A DNA stretch of 64,000 nucleotides from Mesodorylaimus sp. YZB2_4 (GCA_030248295.1 JASANH010001677.1:186001-250000), one strand, 5' to 3'. Counted from the stretch's first letter, positions 34,962 to 50,619 are shown. Numbers and translations: made by a program. The notes: generated by a model from the sequence alone, not told the origin.

Positions 34962-35288
34962 TCATGCGTTGAAAGTCATCGAACGAACAGTCGAATTAAA
35001 ATTACTGAGAGAAGAAAAACCAACATCCTCAGATAACGAATTCCATAAAGACATAGTCGAATATTCGAAAGACTGCGTAAAAGACACAGTACGATGTTTC
35101 TGTAAAACCAAATGATGACTGCCAGTAAGACGGGTGCTGCAGCGTTGACCAGTATTTTGCTCGTGAACAAAATTGATGTTTGGGTAGTCGTGGTGGCCAT
35201 GGTAAAATTTGTAGAATTGGGAAAGCTTCAAATGTCTCGACCATTCGGCTCGACCATTCATCACCCATTCTGTGTTGAAGAGTACCAC
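34962..35288 (-). mobile_element. LINE remnant: end of a non-LTR reverse transcriptase
   Basis: The frame reads RTVSFTQSFEYSTMSLWNSL followed by SEDVGFSSLSNFNSTVRSM. The pattern R(T)xSF...S..LWNSLP/S...LS.FK..L is the usual last segment of CR1/L2/Jockey-type reverse transcriptases. Different from the L1-type piece at 31.6-32.2 kb. No upstream RT motifs are seen nearby. Confidence 0.55.
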
Positions 35289-37925
35289 CGCGAAATTTCT
35301 ACAATGTTAGAGCTGCCAAAAACCATAGTACCATTTTTTAAAACTCGGTAATTCCAGCATAGTTCTGCTGCTCGAGCTGCGAGCATCAGTTCCCTTCCCT
35401 ATAGCCGCCACCTACATGTTCGCAAAATTTGAATTTCGCGCGCAGTCGGCAATTGTCCAGGCGGGCAATTATCCGTGATTCGTGGTGACGAAAAATCAAT
35501 AATTTTCCACGAGCAAGTCAAAGGTTTCCGTCTTCGAAATCGAAAACTTTCGTGCATGAAAGGTTTGAGAATTTCGGTGTAGATTCGCGGCAGGTGAGCC
35601 TAAATCACATTTCCATAGGAGCCTGCTCGATGAGTATCGTGCAAATCTTTTTATTCTGCTTCCGTGCTGCTTTATTGAACGGAGCTTATAAAAAAAATTT
35701 GAAAGCGAGAATATGATGCTGCTTTTCCGAATTCTCTGTTCGGAAGGAGCTCTTGAATTACTTGATTAAAACCATCATCAAAAAAGTCAAAAAATTTAAA
35801 ACGATGGAAAAATTTTTTGTTGAGTCAAGCCTCGCACGCAAATCGAAACAATTTATTGATCGAAAAACAATTTTGATGAAACGCATTTCTAAAAAGAAAA
35901 TTTTTTCGATCGAAGTTAGTTTTTTTAAAGGTTCTCGATGAAATTAAACTTTTTCTGAAATCAAAGAAAATTTTCAAATTCGATAACTTCGAAAATCGCA
36001 AAATCGCGAATCGCAAAATCGAAAAAATATTCGAAATTTGATCATTGAAGAAAGCTCTGCTCGTACCTGTTCTTGTGCGAAACTCGACTCCTTTTTTCAG
36101 ATGGAGTTTTCAACACTCCATTTAACTGTCAGACATTCTTTTGTAGAAATGGACAAAACAGACGATAGACGGCCCGAAAACAAGCCGATCGCTGACCAAA
36201 TGTATGAAAGAAGTCGTTAATCCGGCGGCCGTCGCAAAGCAAGACCCGGGCAAGGCAAAGCTGCCTCCTCCAGGTCCGGATGCTCTTCATCCAGCTACCG
36301 ATAATGGCGAGCCAGAAGAGGAAAACGAAAATCAAGTGGACAATGACGTGTAAGTTGTGGGATTGTTACAAGTATTAAAACAGTGTCGGAAAATTATCAA
36401 TTGTTGCATCTGAGACCAGCCGCTTCAAAGCGGGAAATTCAAATTGTGCGCCATGAATATTCAAAAACTTTCTTTTTAAAAATTACTTCTGCCATGGAGG
36501 TAATATTAAAATCATGGGGTCTCGTGATGCGAACCTTGAAAGTGGGAATCTTGAATTTTATGCCATTGAAAAGTTCGGAAAGCCGGGTCGTCGGGTATTG
36601 GAAGCAAAGGTTTTAGAGGATCAAGAACAAGGTAGAAACCCTGCTTTTAAATTGTATCGCAGAAAATGTAACATACGCGGGTTTTCCAGGCAGATAATGC
36701 GCGGTAAATTGAATTGCCGATCCAGCAGTCGGATCAGCAATTCAAATTTTCCTATCCTGACCCTTATTCACCCCCTGAATTGGCTTGGCTCGGCCCGATC
36801 GGTGGCTCGGTCGATGCTGGCCGCTAGATAGGGAAGGCTCAAATTTATTTCCAAACTGAGATTATAAAATTGAGTATTTTCCTGGCAGTAGAGACAGGTC
36901 ATATACAGTAGTAGGTTTTCTGACGATTTTTCTTTCCGATGTCTTGTGTCGCAACCGTTAGGTGGGGCATAGACGACTTGCTATTTGGATGCCCCCCATG
37001 CAGACTAAATAAAGGTCCTCCAAATATCATGGATACTGTAGTATCAAAATGCTATCAACAGGCACGGTAGTTGCCTGTTTAGCCCAGCCACACAGACGCG
37101 CGATGTTAAGTGGGCAACTTTGATCGTTCATAACTCGACTACAAATCAACAAAAATGCACAAAATTTTGGAGATGACCGTTGTTTGCCGTGGCCAATAGA
37201 TCGTGCAAAATTTTGTTGGAAATGGCTCAGCCGTTCTCGAGATCCAAAATGCACGTTTTGCTGTTCCAGAGGTGATCACGGAAGACGACGACGGCGGAAG
37301 ACGACGACGGCGGAAGACGACGACGAAGTACTTCAGCGGTTATTGTTGTGGTTATTGTTGTGTGGTTATTGTTGTGGGCAGGTTTTGTCCACAACAATAA
37401 CCACTGAAGCTACAGATGAAAAGTTTGGTTTTTCTGAAAGTTCTCATATCAGGAGTTATTCTTTTGAGGGTGTTCTGTGTGATATTATGCGATAAGAGAA
37501 AAATTCGTCGCTGGAATCTTTTGCGTGTTGAGATTTAAAAGGGTCTGGTCGGGTCGGGTCGGATTGGATTAAGAGTGCTGTGCCAGGGTCGACCGGTTCT
37601 TTGTGGACGTTCGCGTGAACTTCCTCCGATTTGGTGGCTACTGAGGCTGCTAAGCTGTGGTTGTGCATCAGTATTTGACGAGTGCGTCCTTGCTGGACGC
37701 TCTAGAAGCGGAGCCATTGTCGGGATAAGCGCGGCACCGGAATGCCTTACCAATGTGAAAACTCCCTACCTATGTATAGAAGTCATATGCAACAGACTAC
37801 AAAGAGTATAACGTGGGAACCTTTTTTGCAAGAGATTTGCGTCAGCTAAGGAGGGACTAGACGGCAAATTTCTTGTATGTATTCTGAATTCTCAACCAAA
37901 ATACAGGTGCGAAAAAGTATTGGTA
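35289..37925. other. Gap with weak coding candidates near 36.2-36.6 kb
   Basis: On the plus strand at about 36200-36350 a frame reads KLPPPGPDALHPATDNGEPE and is followed by a donor-like GTAAGTTG. At 36513-36630 another reads GNLEFYAIEKFGKPGRRVLE before a GTAGAA donor. These could be exons of one gene, but I could not join them with confidence and do not recognise a family. At 37281-37330 there is a short GACGACGGCGGAA tandem repeat. Nothing else noted. Confidence 0.3.
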
Positions 37926-37929
37926 TTTC

Positions 37930-38564
37930 TAAAAAAATCTGTTATCAGACACCCACAAAGTTAGCCCAGCCACTGTACTCTGAGTAAATTCACGGCAAGA
38001 CTAGGTTGGCTGGGCTCCCTCGGCGGCGTTTGTAAATAAATTGCGATCAAACAGAATCCCGAGTGATAAAAAGTGCAACAGGGCATCCCCTGCCTCAGCT
38101 ACTTCATTCAGGCAATTAAGAGATGGTAAACAGGCTGACAGTCATGAGTTCTATTGCAGTAGGTTGGTCGCCTAAAAAGATGCTATTAGCAAGCTGGCTC
38201 CACAGCAGCTAAATTTCCAGTGTCGCTTGCTAAGCTAAACATAAAGTACTCATACCCTCCTATGACAGCTGCGACCTTACTGCAACGAGTCCTCACTGTT
38301 TCCCAGCTCTCAAGGCAACAGAGGGTCGCGTTGCATTCGTCTAAAGTACGAATAAAGATGTGCATGCGGTACTAGCCTTTGGTGTAAAACAGAAAGTATA
38401 AAATCCGACAGGAAGTCGACCCCACGACCTTACGATTTTACAAAAGTGTAGAGCATCCAAGCATGCGTCGCCGAGGAAGCCCAGCCAACCTAGTCTCGCC
38501 CTGCATTTACTAAGAGTACAGTGGCTGGGCTAACTTTGTGGGTGTCTGATAACAGATTTTTTTA
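37930..38564. mobile_element. MITE with ~93-base terminal inverted repeats and TA flanks
   Basis: The left end reads AAAAAATCTGTTATCAGACA and continues CCCACAAAGTTAGCCCAGCC; the right end is the inverse, closing in GATAACAGATTTTTT. Arms run about 37932-38026 and 38470-38562 and match closely (GGTTGGCTGGGC inner block). The element is bounded by TA on both sides, as for Tc1/mariner insertions. The 440-base centre has no transposase. Confidence 0.8.
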
Positions 38565-39600
38565 AGAAATTGAGAGGGTATTAGACCATCCGCCTGAACC
38601 CGCTACCTGGCTAGCGTTTCAGGAACTTTGTATCAAGATAGAAGCTACCCGCACATTTTTTTCCGAAATCATCCCAGAAGTCAGCCAAGTTTAGACCCCC
38701 GGCAGGAGTCAAATTATTGTAAGCCAGGAAATAGCGAGCGAAGCTACCATCCACTGCCAGACTCCCACGAAGTACTTCCCATAAGCCACCCTTTTCGTCT
38801 GCAAAAATTCTCACCAGGATCATTTTTTGAAAGTTGGCCACTTTTGTGGTGAATTAGTCAGTTGTAGGGACTTATCAGCAACCTAATTATCTGCAGCAGT
38901 TGTTTGCTTATTTCAGTTTAGAAACGTCTAGAACGGGACGCCGCTATCAATGCATTTTGGATATTCGAAAACATGATTTTTCATCTGAAAACAGCTAAAA
39001 GAAGAAATGTTAAAAACTGATTTTTTGCTAGTGCTCTGTGAGTATTTCGGTCCTAGGTCCATCAGAACCCCGTCTGTACGCCCCTTGTGATGAGTTGACT
39101 GAATAAGCCCAACACGAGGTGTCGTGAGCTGCGTGGGACTTTTCCTGGCTTAAGCCATTCTCTGGTCAGCCCAGATGGTCCTAGATAGCCCAAGAGCGAG
39201 CCAAGGTTCTCAAGAACCTGAGCGTATGCGTATGTGGTGCTTTCGCCGTGGCGCGGGGGCGTTTCCTGGTATATTGCTGTGACGTGATAAATATGGATCC
39301 AGCTGTTAGCTCATTGACTGCATCTAGAGAACAGCGAACAGATAATTATTAAAGAAACCTTTGATTTTCAGCCTGTTTTAACTATTAAATTATGCCTACA
39401 TTCAATGGCAATGTTTGAAATGTGATCGTGAGCAAGCAAAAGGGATCCATAAGCGGAACTCCGCAACTTCTGGTCAATATTTGGCTCGTTTCAAGCTTTG
39501 CATAAGCCATAGTGCCAAAGTCGAGTCTGATGAAAACATGCAAATCATATGCAACCACTATTTGGGTTGGAAAAGCATGAAATGCTGATGCCTGCTCTAT
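38565..39600. repeat. Spacer with a family B repeat copy (about 39030-39270)
   Basis: GTGCTCTGTGAGTATTTCGG, CATCAGAACCCCGTCTGTAC, GAGCTGCGTGGGACTTTTCC and CATTCTCTGGTCAGCC match the arm near 27.38-27.60 kb. The remainder shows nothing recognisable; the last 300 bases should hold the promoter of the glycine-rich gene. Confidence 0.5.
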
Positions 39601-39605
39601 GTTCC

Positions 39606-39613
39606 TATAAAAA
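39606..39613 (+). promoter_or_regulatory. TATA box of the glycine-rich gene
   Basis: TATAAAAA, 62 bases before the ATG. A similar TATA box at the same relative place precedes the broken copy at 53.7 kb, so the duplication carried the promoter. Confidence 0.75.
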
Positions 39614-39667
39614 CCGAACGATTTGGAGACCTAGTCATTAGTGGCATCGACGACAAAGAAAGAAAAG

Positions 39668-40477
39668 ATGAAGATCGCGGTCGTTTTCCTCGCAGTGTTC
39701 GTCATTGGAGCCTTGGCTAGACGGCCAGGCGGTGGACAAGGAGGACAGGGCGGTCAAGGTGGTGGAAGACCAGGCGGTGGACAAGGAGGCCAAGGCGGCG
39801 GACGACCAGGCGGTGGACAAGGAGGCCAAGGCGGCGGACGACCAGGCGGTGGACAAGGCGGCCAAGGTGGCCCTGGCGGTGATGAAGGCGAAGGTGGCTT
39901 TGGTGGTCCAGGCGGTCAAGGTGGTCAAGGTGGTGGACGACCAGGCGGTGGACAAGGAGGCCAAGGCGGTGGACGACCAGGCGGTGGACAAGGTGGCCAA
40001 GGCGGTGGACGACCAGGCGGTGGACAAGGAGGGCAAGGCGGTGGACGACCAGGCGGTGGACAAGGAGGGCAAGGCGGTGGACGACCAGGCGGTGGACAAG
40101 GTGGTCAAGGCGGTGGACGACCAGGAGGTGGACAAGGTGGCCAAGGCGGTGGACGACCAGGCGGTGGACAAGGAGGGCAAGGCGGTGGACGACCAGGCGG
40201 TGGACAAGGTGGTCAAGGCGGTGGACGACCAGGAGGTGGCCAAGGAGGTCAGGGTGGCCAGGGTGGTGAAGAAGGCGAAGGCGGATTTGGCGGTCCTGGC
40301 GGCCAAGGTGGCTTCGGGGGTCAGGGAGGCTTTGGTGGACCCAGCGGCCAAGGTGGCTTTGGCGGTCAGGGAGGCTTTGGCGGACCCGGCGGCCAAGGTG
40401 GCTTCGGTGGTCAGGGCGGCTTTGGTGGCCCTGGTGGTCAAGAAGGCGGATTCAGCCAGGAAGACGGCGACTTCTAA
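39668..40477 (+). CDS. Secreted glycine-rich repeat protein
   Basis: 269 residues in one exon. The ATG at 39668 begins a clean signal peptide (MKIAVVFLAVFVIGALA). The mature part is almost wholly Gly, Gln, Arg and Pro: tandem copies of a 12-residue unit GRPGGGQGGQGG, broken by acidic segments (GGDEGEGGFGGPGG and EEGEGGFGG), then GGFGGQGGFGGP repeats and an acidic end EDGDF. Such proteins occur in cuticles, silks, adhesives and mucus, and some invertebrate Gly-rich secreted peptides are antimicrobial; the sequence does not decide. The TATA box is close and an AATAAA follows. A broken paralogue with the same leader lies 14 kb away. Confidence 0.85.
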   Translation: MKIAVVFLAVFVIGALARRPGGGQGGQGGQGGGRPGGGQGGQGGGRPGGGQGGQGGGRPGGGQGGQGGPGGDEGEGGFGGPGGQGGQGGGRPGGGQGGQGGGRPGGGQGGQGGGRPGGGQGGQGGGRPGGGQGGQGGGRPGGGQGGQGGGRPGGGQGGQGGGRPGGGQGGQGGGRPGGGQGGQGGGRPGGGQGGQGGQGGEEGEGGFGGPGGQGGFGGQGGFGGPSGQGGFGGQGGFGGPGGQGGFGGQGGFGGPGGQEGGFSQEDGDF

Positions 40478-40563
40478 ACCTAGTTTGATAAACTAGGCTT
40501 GTATTTTTAACATACAGTAGTAACGCACTAGTTGCTGGTGACCTTGAGTTTTAAAATATATGC

Positions 40564-40569
40564 AATAAA
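40564..40569 (+). terminator. Polyadenylation signal of the glycine-rich gene
   Basis: AATAAA, about 87 bases after the stop codon. Confidence 0.7.
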
Positions 40570-43936
<3,367 letters not shown>

Positions 43937-43939
43937 TAA

Positions 43940-46290
43940 AAACAGGTTCCTTAGCTCTGATCTTTCCTTGGTCTGCTAGCAAACGAATAAAACTCTCAGC
44001 TGTGGCACTAGTTGGGGAGAAAGAGGCTACTTCCGAATATATCGAAGGTATGAATACTGTAGTTGTGGCATCGCTTTGGACGCCAGCTACCCGTTCAGAG
44101 TGCGCGCGAGGCAGCGCGTGTTATCCGGCTAAGAAAGGACATGAAACATATTTTATTGCTCGCTGAATAGTAATTTACAGCCTTGATATCTGAGGGTGTG
44201 ACAAGATTGCAGATTTTTATTTTTACTGTAGAATTAGAATGTTTAACTTGCTATAAGAGAGCTATTTGGTTTTTTGATGCGTGTATTGTTGAGATAGAGT
44301 GGTTCGACAGAGCAATGATGGCCTATGCATGCTTCACCTACTGACACGCAGAAAGGTTTCTTAGACGACCTGGCCAGGTACAGTAATCTCTAACTAGAGA
44401 AATCGAGTGGTCTTATTTTTCAGCATGGTCATGTACGGCCTGCACATACAAGTATCGATGTAAGGTCGAAATAGCTCCTTGACTCGCTCATACGCCCTAT
44501 GCTGTTTGACAAGGCGCTATATGTGACTGCTATACCTACTGTACATGAGTCCTGCCTGCACAAATCAGCCATTCTGGTTGTGCAGCTTTGGCCTTGGTCT
44601 TTATGCTCGTTTTCTTCAACCAACGAGCACATCGAGGCGCAGCATTTCGGATAGATTGCAGGTAAAGCTTCCCAGTAGCAGAGGAATTCCCAGCCGAAAA
44701 AATTGCCCAATTTACACCTCTTATCCTGACGTAATGAATTGAGGCAGATTTTTTTGCCAAGAATGTTGTATTGATTTCCCGCGCCAGATCTTTCGATCGA
44801 GACTTGCACAAAATTTAATTGTAGCTTGGCCCTCAAGAAATGCTAAAAAAAAGACTATACGTAGACCACTCAGACTCGGAAAAGCAGCCAAGCTGACGTC
44901 TCATTAGACTTGCTTGCAACTCCAAATTGTACTCGCAGGAATCGATTTGCCGCAATCGGTAGTGCTCCAGCCTGGTGACGCGCGTAGGTGTCCTTTGAAA
45001 GAATGTGTATGAGGGTGCGGTGAAAAGAAATTTGGGGGCGGCAAAGCGAGTCAGTCTCTATTTGTCGCGAAGCAGGATGCAAGTCTCATGATCATGTTTA
45101 CTCATGTTCCTAGGCCCTGCAGCACACACACACACACACACTGTGCACAGCACAGTAGGTAGGTATCTACATAGTCAGCATTTCTGCCCAAGTCGGCAAT
45201 ACCTTATCGACCACGCCCATCAAGCGGATAATGATCCGGAGTAGAGATCTAATCCATATCACATGAGTCATACTGTATGAGCGATGCATCCGTCGTTACG
45301 GATGTGCAAAAACAATGTGCGTGATCAGTGGCTGGGAAATGGCGAAATGAAAAATACATTCGCCCTTTCACCCGGACCTCGTCTTTGGCTCTGCACTTAG
45401 GTGTGAGAGATGATGGATCAGTCAGTGCTGTAGGTTAGAATGATCTCGACTTTGGTACGGAGGCAAGGACGTCAGTGTCTGGCAACATTATCAATGTGGG
45501 GCAAATTTTATTTTTATACTAGTCGCTTCAATGCACCACTGGCTTCGGGATGTTTGCCAAAGTTATAAGTTTAAAGAAAGCTTTGTAGGAGTCGTAAATC
45601 AGTTCAGGCACTCTCCCTGACTTTGTGATAGGCCTGTGGTTAACCTCCTTATAGTAAACATAGATACGCCCATTCAATGAGTCTATGTAGTGCACAGCAG
45701 TGCTAGTCTGTCGACTTCTCCTACAAAGTTTCCATTGGGACAAAAACTCTCTGAAAACCTGTTCGTACAAAGTGTCTCGCTGTAAAACACGTCATGTTTT
45801 GTCCGAAAAGTTCGAAGTCCGCAACGTGACTACAACGTTAAACCTAGTTCGCCCACGCTGCCCTAATACGGTATCGACGTTCTGGCAAGAATCTCTGGCG
45901 AGGGAGCGACGCTGACGCACGTACGGGCATCAAATCCAGTACAATCTCGTTTCGATTTTTCTTCTGGGCGAAACACGTCTATATGTACATGTCAGAGACG
46001 GGCAGAGACGGCGGCTGGGCGGGGTGGAGCAGCGGCGGCAGTTGGCAGTGGTGCCAACGCGGTACCCTCGTGTTTGGACTTTGTCCCTTGTACGTGCGTT
46101 GGAGTAAAATTACGTCTGGCAGAGTCCAAAGTTGAAGATTCGAGGCGTAAACTTTTAAGTTGTGTTATGGCATACCTATGCGCGTACAGATTCTGGGCCC
46201 TCTCCCACATATTCATTGTACACGTTCTGGTTTTGCGAAACATTGAATGCGCAAACAAAATATATTTTAGCGCCATGTGACGTTGCCGGG
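43940..46290. other. Gap; CA microsatellite at 45122-45141
   Basis: No recognised gene. Minus-strand frames at 44429-44836 and 45528-45770 lack family resemblance and splice support. A run of about ten CA units lies at 45122-45141. The last part leads into the TATA box of the microprotein gene. Confidence 0.4.
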
Positions 46291-46297
46291 TTGGATC

Positions 46298-46305
46298 TAT
46301 ATAAG
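46298..46305 (+). promoter_or_regulatory. TATA box upstream of the 49-residue microprotein
   Basis: TATATAAG, about 220 bases before the ATG at 46527. Predicts transcription from about 46330. Confidence 0.55.
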
Positions 46306-46526
46306 CCGCGCTCCCACTAGTCCCTTCTCATAACACCAGTCCTGGTGCTTTTACTTGGCTTCAGGTGGATTTCATTTTTCAGTACTTTATTCTCTCCCAA
46401 CCAATCGACCAGTGATCGTGTGAGTTCTGTGCAAGGATCAAAGCGTCGACTTTGAACTTGGTGGCCGATATCGTTCATTAAACTGATCACCTCGCTTTTA
46501 TCTCTTCGATTCAAACCAAATCGAAA

Positions 46527-46756
46527 ATGAACACGTTCGATTACATGATCGTTGGTTTCTTCCTCGTCTTGGGTTTCTACAAAGTAAGTCCTCCCCTTTC
46601 GTTTACACTGATGTATCTCTCTGACATTTTTATGTTCACGAATCTAACGACACGTTTTTTCAGTTCACTCAATCCGATATGATCGGACCGGTTGCAGAGG
46701 CGGCCGAGCAATCGATTCAAAATGCAATGGGCGAGTCAGCATCCTTATTCCAATGA
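46527..46756 (+). CDS. 49-residue single-pass membrane or secreted microprotein
   Basis: Two exons, 46527-46583 and 46664-46756, with a GTAAGT donor and TTTTTTCAG acceptor in phase. The product starts MNTFDYMIVGFFLVLGFYK (one hydrophobic helix) and ends in an amphipathic, acidic tail (VAEAAEQSIQNAMGESASLF). No cleavage site is obvious after the hydrophobic part, so a small membrane-anchored protein is more likely than a secreted peptide. I do not recognise the family. The clean splice junction, the TATA box upstream and the poor fit of other frames support a real gene. Confidence 0.55.
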
Positions 46757-48570
46757 GAAGCTTTGCCTGCGTTGTAAATAAGATGATTTGGTGATATGGG
46801 TAACTTCGCTTTGTCCCAGATTTGTTGTGCATGGCACAAGCTACAGTCATGTTGTATTTTATGAAACGTGCTCGGTGAGATTCGAAAAGGAAAGTAAGAA
46901 GTCCTTGGAAAAAGAGTGTTCTCATTTGCGGCTAGACAGCAGAGACAGACTAGAAGTGTGGTGTATAATCAGGTGTCACATTACTAGGAAAGAAGCCAGT
47001 CGCATCACCAAGTCAAAAACCACATGGGGAAATGGGAACTGGTATTTGTGCTTATAAATTTTCCCTTCCAAAGTGCGCTATGCATGTGCAAGTAGACTTG
47101 GCTGAGTAGACAGCGTGGGCGTAAATCAGTGCGTCAGTGAAGCAGAACTTTCGAACATGCGAAGAAATCCTATTACCAAGTCAGCATGATGTCCCTGTTT
47201 GCTTCACCAGCTCAGAGAACTAACATTCGCTTGTCAACATACCTACGCCGAGTTTCGCAAAATCGAACTTGCCCACATTTGCAACGTGGGAATAGACTGT
47301 ACTTTGACCCGGCAACGTGCGAGTTCCACGAGCCAGGTGCATCAGCTATATTTATGCTGGCGCGCGGAAATAGAAATTCTTGCGCCATGACAAGGCCTAT
47401 CTTCTATGAGAGTGGTGCTGGCATGACAAGAACGGTAGTTTCGTCTGATCGTGAGACCCACTCCCCGCCTGACATGACTTATACGGTAGTAATTCTGTAA
47501 ACAGATACGTACATGAAGACAACAGGGCAAAGTACAGTCCTGAAAAGCCAGTAAGTCGAAAACAAGGTGATAAGCTGCCGACTCTGAGTGCCAACATGGC
47601 TTGCGTTTATTGAGAGCCATTTAACTCTAGCTCTGACGTAGGCAAGTAAAAAATGATGATAAGAAGGGTTCTAGTTTGCGTAATACAAGTCGAATAGGAG
47701 ATACTCCAGTTCATCGAAGTTGGGACGGGCCGCAAGTTTTTCTTTCAGCGTTTTGAGAGGTCTCTTTGAGGGCTCTCTGGTTCTGCAGGCAACTTGATGC
47801 ATCGTATGGCCTAAAGTCGTCAAACACTGAATCAAAAAACAAGCTTTTGAAACGCTGTTAATTCATGCCAAAAGGTCGTTTTAGCAAAAAATGATCAAAT
47901 TTTTTATCCCGAGATGCCACTGTGACCATAGAAATAAGTGATGCGCGAGAAGACATTGTTGTGTGAGTCCACAGACACTATCACACCAGTCTATGTTGCA
48001 ACCTTCTAATCGAACACAACCTGGCATACGAGCGCTACAGTTTACGATAAGTTTTTGGCTGACAGCATGTGATCGCGGACAGCTACATTAGTTTTTGAAA
48101 GATTGTTCTACTGCCAGTTTGCATAAGCCCTTGCTGTCAGATACATACTGTACAACATATCGCATTACCGCTCTGCTTTCGCACATTTGGAAAAAGTTTT
48201 TTAAAATTATTTACATAAACTCTATCTGATTCATCGTTGCACTCTTCGATACATGTCATTTTGAGTCTTCAAAGAGAGAGCGAGAGCGTAACAATCGTTT
48301 GTTAGTTAGACATCAGTCGACAAGTATCGTGGTGGGAATTTTAACCCATCCCTCACGATCAGAGGAGTGCAAGCAGACCATTCTAGAAAATTCATGAGAA
48401 ACGAGAAGTTAGTTCTGGAATGATAGGGACAGGTTGGGTGAGCTTTGATCCTACGGCCGCCGTTTTCGCCATTACTCCGACTGCCATTAGTCATTGTCCT
48501 CTATGTACTGTATCCCCGCGCGTGTTCTTGTAACTTATTCCCGACCTGACCACTTCGACATCCGCCCAAC
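46757..48570. other. Gap, nothing recognised
   Basis: Short frames on both strands (for example 47186-47500) without domain, signal peptide or splice evidence. No repeats were noticed before the SINE that follows. Confidence 0.35.
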
Positions 48571-48574
48571 CCGC

Positions 48575-48740
48575 CGGGCTCGTGGCCTGGCGGGTTGGGT
48601 GATTGCCTTTCACGCCAGGTGCGCAGTTACGGGCGAGTGTTCGACTCGCGGTCTGGTATATCACTTCGTGTGAAATGTGTCCCTTCACCCCCGAGTGCGC
48701 ATAAGCGTTTGGTGATGTGGTAAAACATAAACATGAACAT
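48575..48740 (+). mobile_element. tRNA-derived SINE of a second type
   Basis: CTGGCGGGTTGGGTGATTGC followed by CTTTCACGCCAGGTGCGCAG and GCGAGTGTTCGACTCGCGGT has the spacing of a tRNA A box, anticodon loop and B box (GTTCGACTC). A non-tRNA body follows and ends near an A-rich stretch (AAACATAAACATGAACATGAA). Unlike the other SINE family in this window. Confidence 0.55.
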
Positions 48741-48769
48741 GAATCCTACGGTATATCGCCCTCACTTGT

Positions 48770-49430
48770 GAAATCCTTGGCTCGCCCTAGGATAAAACTA
48801 GGGCTGACCAGAGGATGGATCAAGCCACAGGAACCAACCCACGCAGTCCACGGACACTCCTAGATATGTTTTACTATCCCACACCAATAAGGCCGTGTAG
48901 ACTCACAATTTGGGGAGCAGCCGCACGTGCCGGCCGTCAAAGGGGTTCTGACGGACCTGAGCCCGAAGTGCTCACAGAGCAAGTTCGGACCAGGAACTCA
49001 AGACTCGTTCTCCACCGATGCCTGCAATCAGACCAGTCATTCGACCTCGACCTCGCTCTCGGTCTCGTGCTGGTGTAGTAGGCGTGTTTGGCCTGTGGAG
49101 AAGGTAGTGCATTTGGTTGCCTTAACTGGCCGCCTTATGCACGGAGCAGTATGTGGTTGCCTTGACTGGCCGCCGCATACAGCGCATCAGTTGCCTTCGT
49201 TGGCCGCTCGATACGCTCCTCCAGGCGAGGCTGAAACCCGTCGGGTTGATGTCTCGGGCACCTACGACTAGGTGACCTGCCTAGAGGATTTTTGAGTCTA
49301 TCCGCTCCCCGCGGTATCTTCTCCAATGTAGGTCTATTCTGGCTATTACACTGGCCCTGACTTAGGAGAGGCGGACCAGTTCCCTGAACCAGTGCACTCA
49401 TAGGCCAGAGGGCATAGTACATGCCTATTA
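48770..49430. repeat. Composite repeat, second copy (families B and A)
   Basis: CCCACGCAGTCCACGGACAC, GGTTCTGACGGACCTGAGC, GTGCTCACAGAGCAAG and CACCGATGCCTGCAATCAGA match the inverted arm at 27.8-28.0 kb and, reversed, the arm at 27.4 kb. A family A block (CGTCGGGTTGATGTCTCGGG) lies at about 49228, and GACCAGTTCCCTGAACCAGT at 49376 matches the 27.26-kb arm reversed. GGTTGCCTTxACTGGCCGCC is repeated three times around 49115-49205. Confidence 0.55.
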
Positions 49431-50615
49431 CACTTGCAGTACTTGCATTTGTGTACCCCAGGTGAGACCCTTAAAACCAGCAGCCTTTGGGGTAGCAGGT
49501 GAGGACTCACAGTATCTATTTCCACTGTAGGGGTCCCCTAAAACTGTCCTAAGCCAATTTGTATCGTCTGTTTTGAATATTCATCACAGCCCCGCACATT
49601 CTCCTCTCGAACAATGAATGGACTACACACAAGACCGCTTGCTCTTGATGGCGGACATCATCAACAGCGAGTGGAGGTGTCCAAATGTAGGGGCCAAACT
49701 TACGTGATAGCGAAATTCCTTTAGCCGAATTATGATTTGTGAGCTCGTTGACTGTCAAAGACCAATACGATCTGCGTTGTCCATACTCTCACATGTATCT
49801 GAGTCATGCCCGAAATGTACTCGATGAAGCAAAAAGAAATATTTACAGGAAAAAGTCGAATTCTGATTCGAGGCTCAATAATAAAGAACCGCTCTGTCTG
49901 GCATTCTCTCACATAGAGTAAACCAAATTAGCTTCTGTTCGTGCCCACCATTTTTGTGTCCTGTAAAGTCACCATCCACTGCTTTGCTGATCGAGTGGCT
50001 AACGAGTGGACCGCCATTATGCTTTTTTGCCATCGAGCTAAAATCATTCAAGGCTTAACATTGTGGCCAATAAGTACCAAATCAGCTTTTTTTAGAATCC
50101 ATTTTCCCGCTCTAACATTAGTCTCTTTGTTTCAAAACTAGATCTCGGCCAGAGTCCATTTCAGACTGGCAATAAAAGTGTCCACGATTCAATGTACAAT
50201 GCTTTCATAAACATGATGGATGGACGAAACGGGGCAAAGGAGAGTGTCCTATCGTGGTTCGAGGACACGAGGCGGGTACGGTCAGGAGAAAAACCAACGA
50301 AAACTACTGTACTAGTCCGATGAAGTGTGAGAAAAATGAATAGAGTTTTGTTGATTTTAGACTTGGCTGTGGTCAGTAAAAACAACCCAAATTTACCCAC
50401 TCCAACTCGTATTTTAGACGATAACCACCAGAGGTTGGCTTTTAGGACTTTAGTGAAAAGTAAAAAGTTTTCTCAAGTTGCCTTTCCCAACTGGCCTGTG
50501 TGCACGCTTTCCATTTTCGAGTAGACAGTTCGTGACCCCGTGTTTGTCTATCGTAGTGCACTTTCCAGCCCCTCACATTTTCATTATGGCATAAGACCAA
50601 AGGACAACATTTGGT
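49431..50615. other. Gap, nothing recognised
   Basis: Short frames only. The right end is the probable promoter region of the cysteine-rich secreted gene. Confidence 0.35.
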
Positions 50616-50619
50616 TGCC

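Noticed and set aside
39641-40477. Longer version of the glycine-rich protein starting at 39641
   Set aside because: That codon is GTG. The first ATG is 39668 and begins the signal peptide.
39638-40496. Long open frames of about 265 residues in two other frames over the glycine-rich gene
   Set aside because: The 36-base repeat is free of stops in several frames by composition. Only the frame with an ATG and signal peptide has a promoter, clean start and acidic end.
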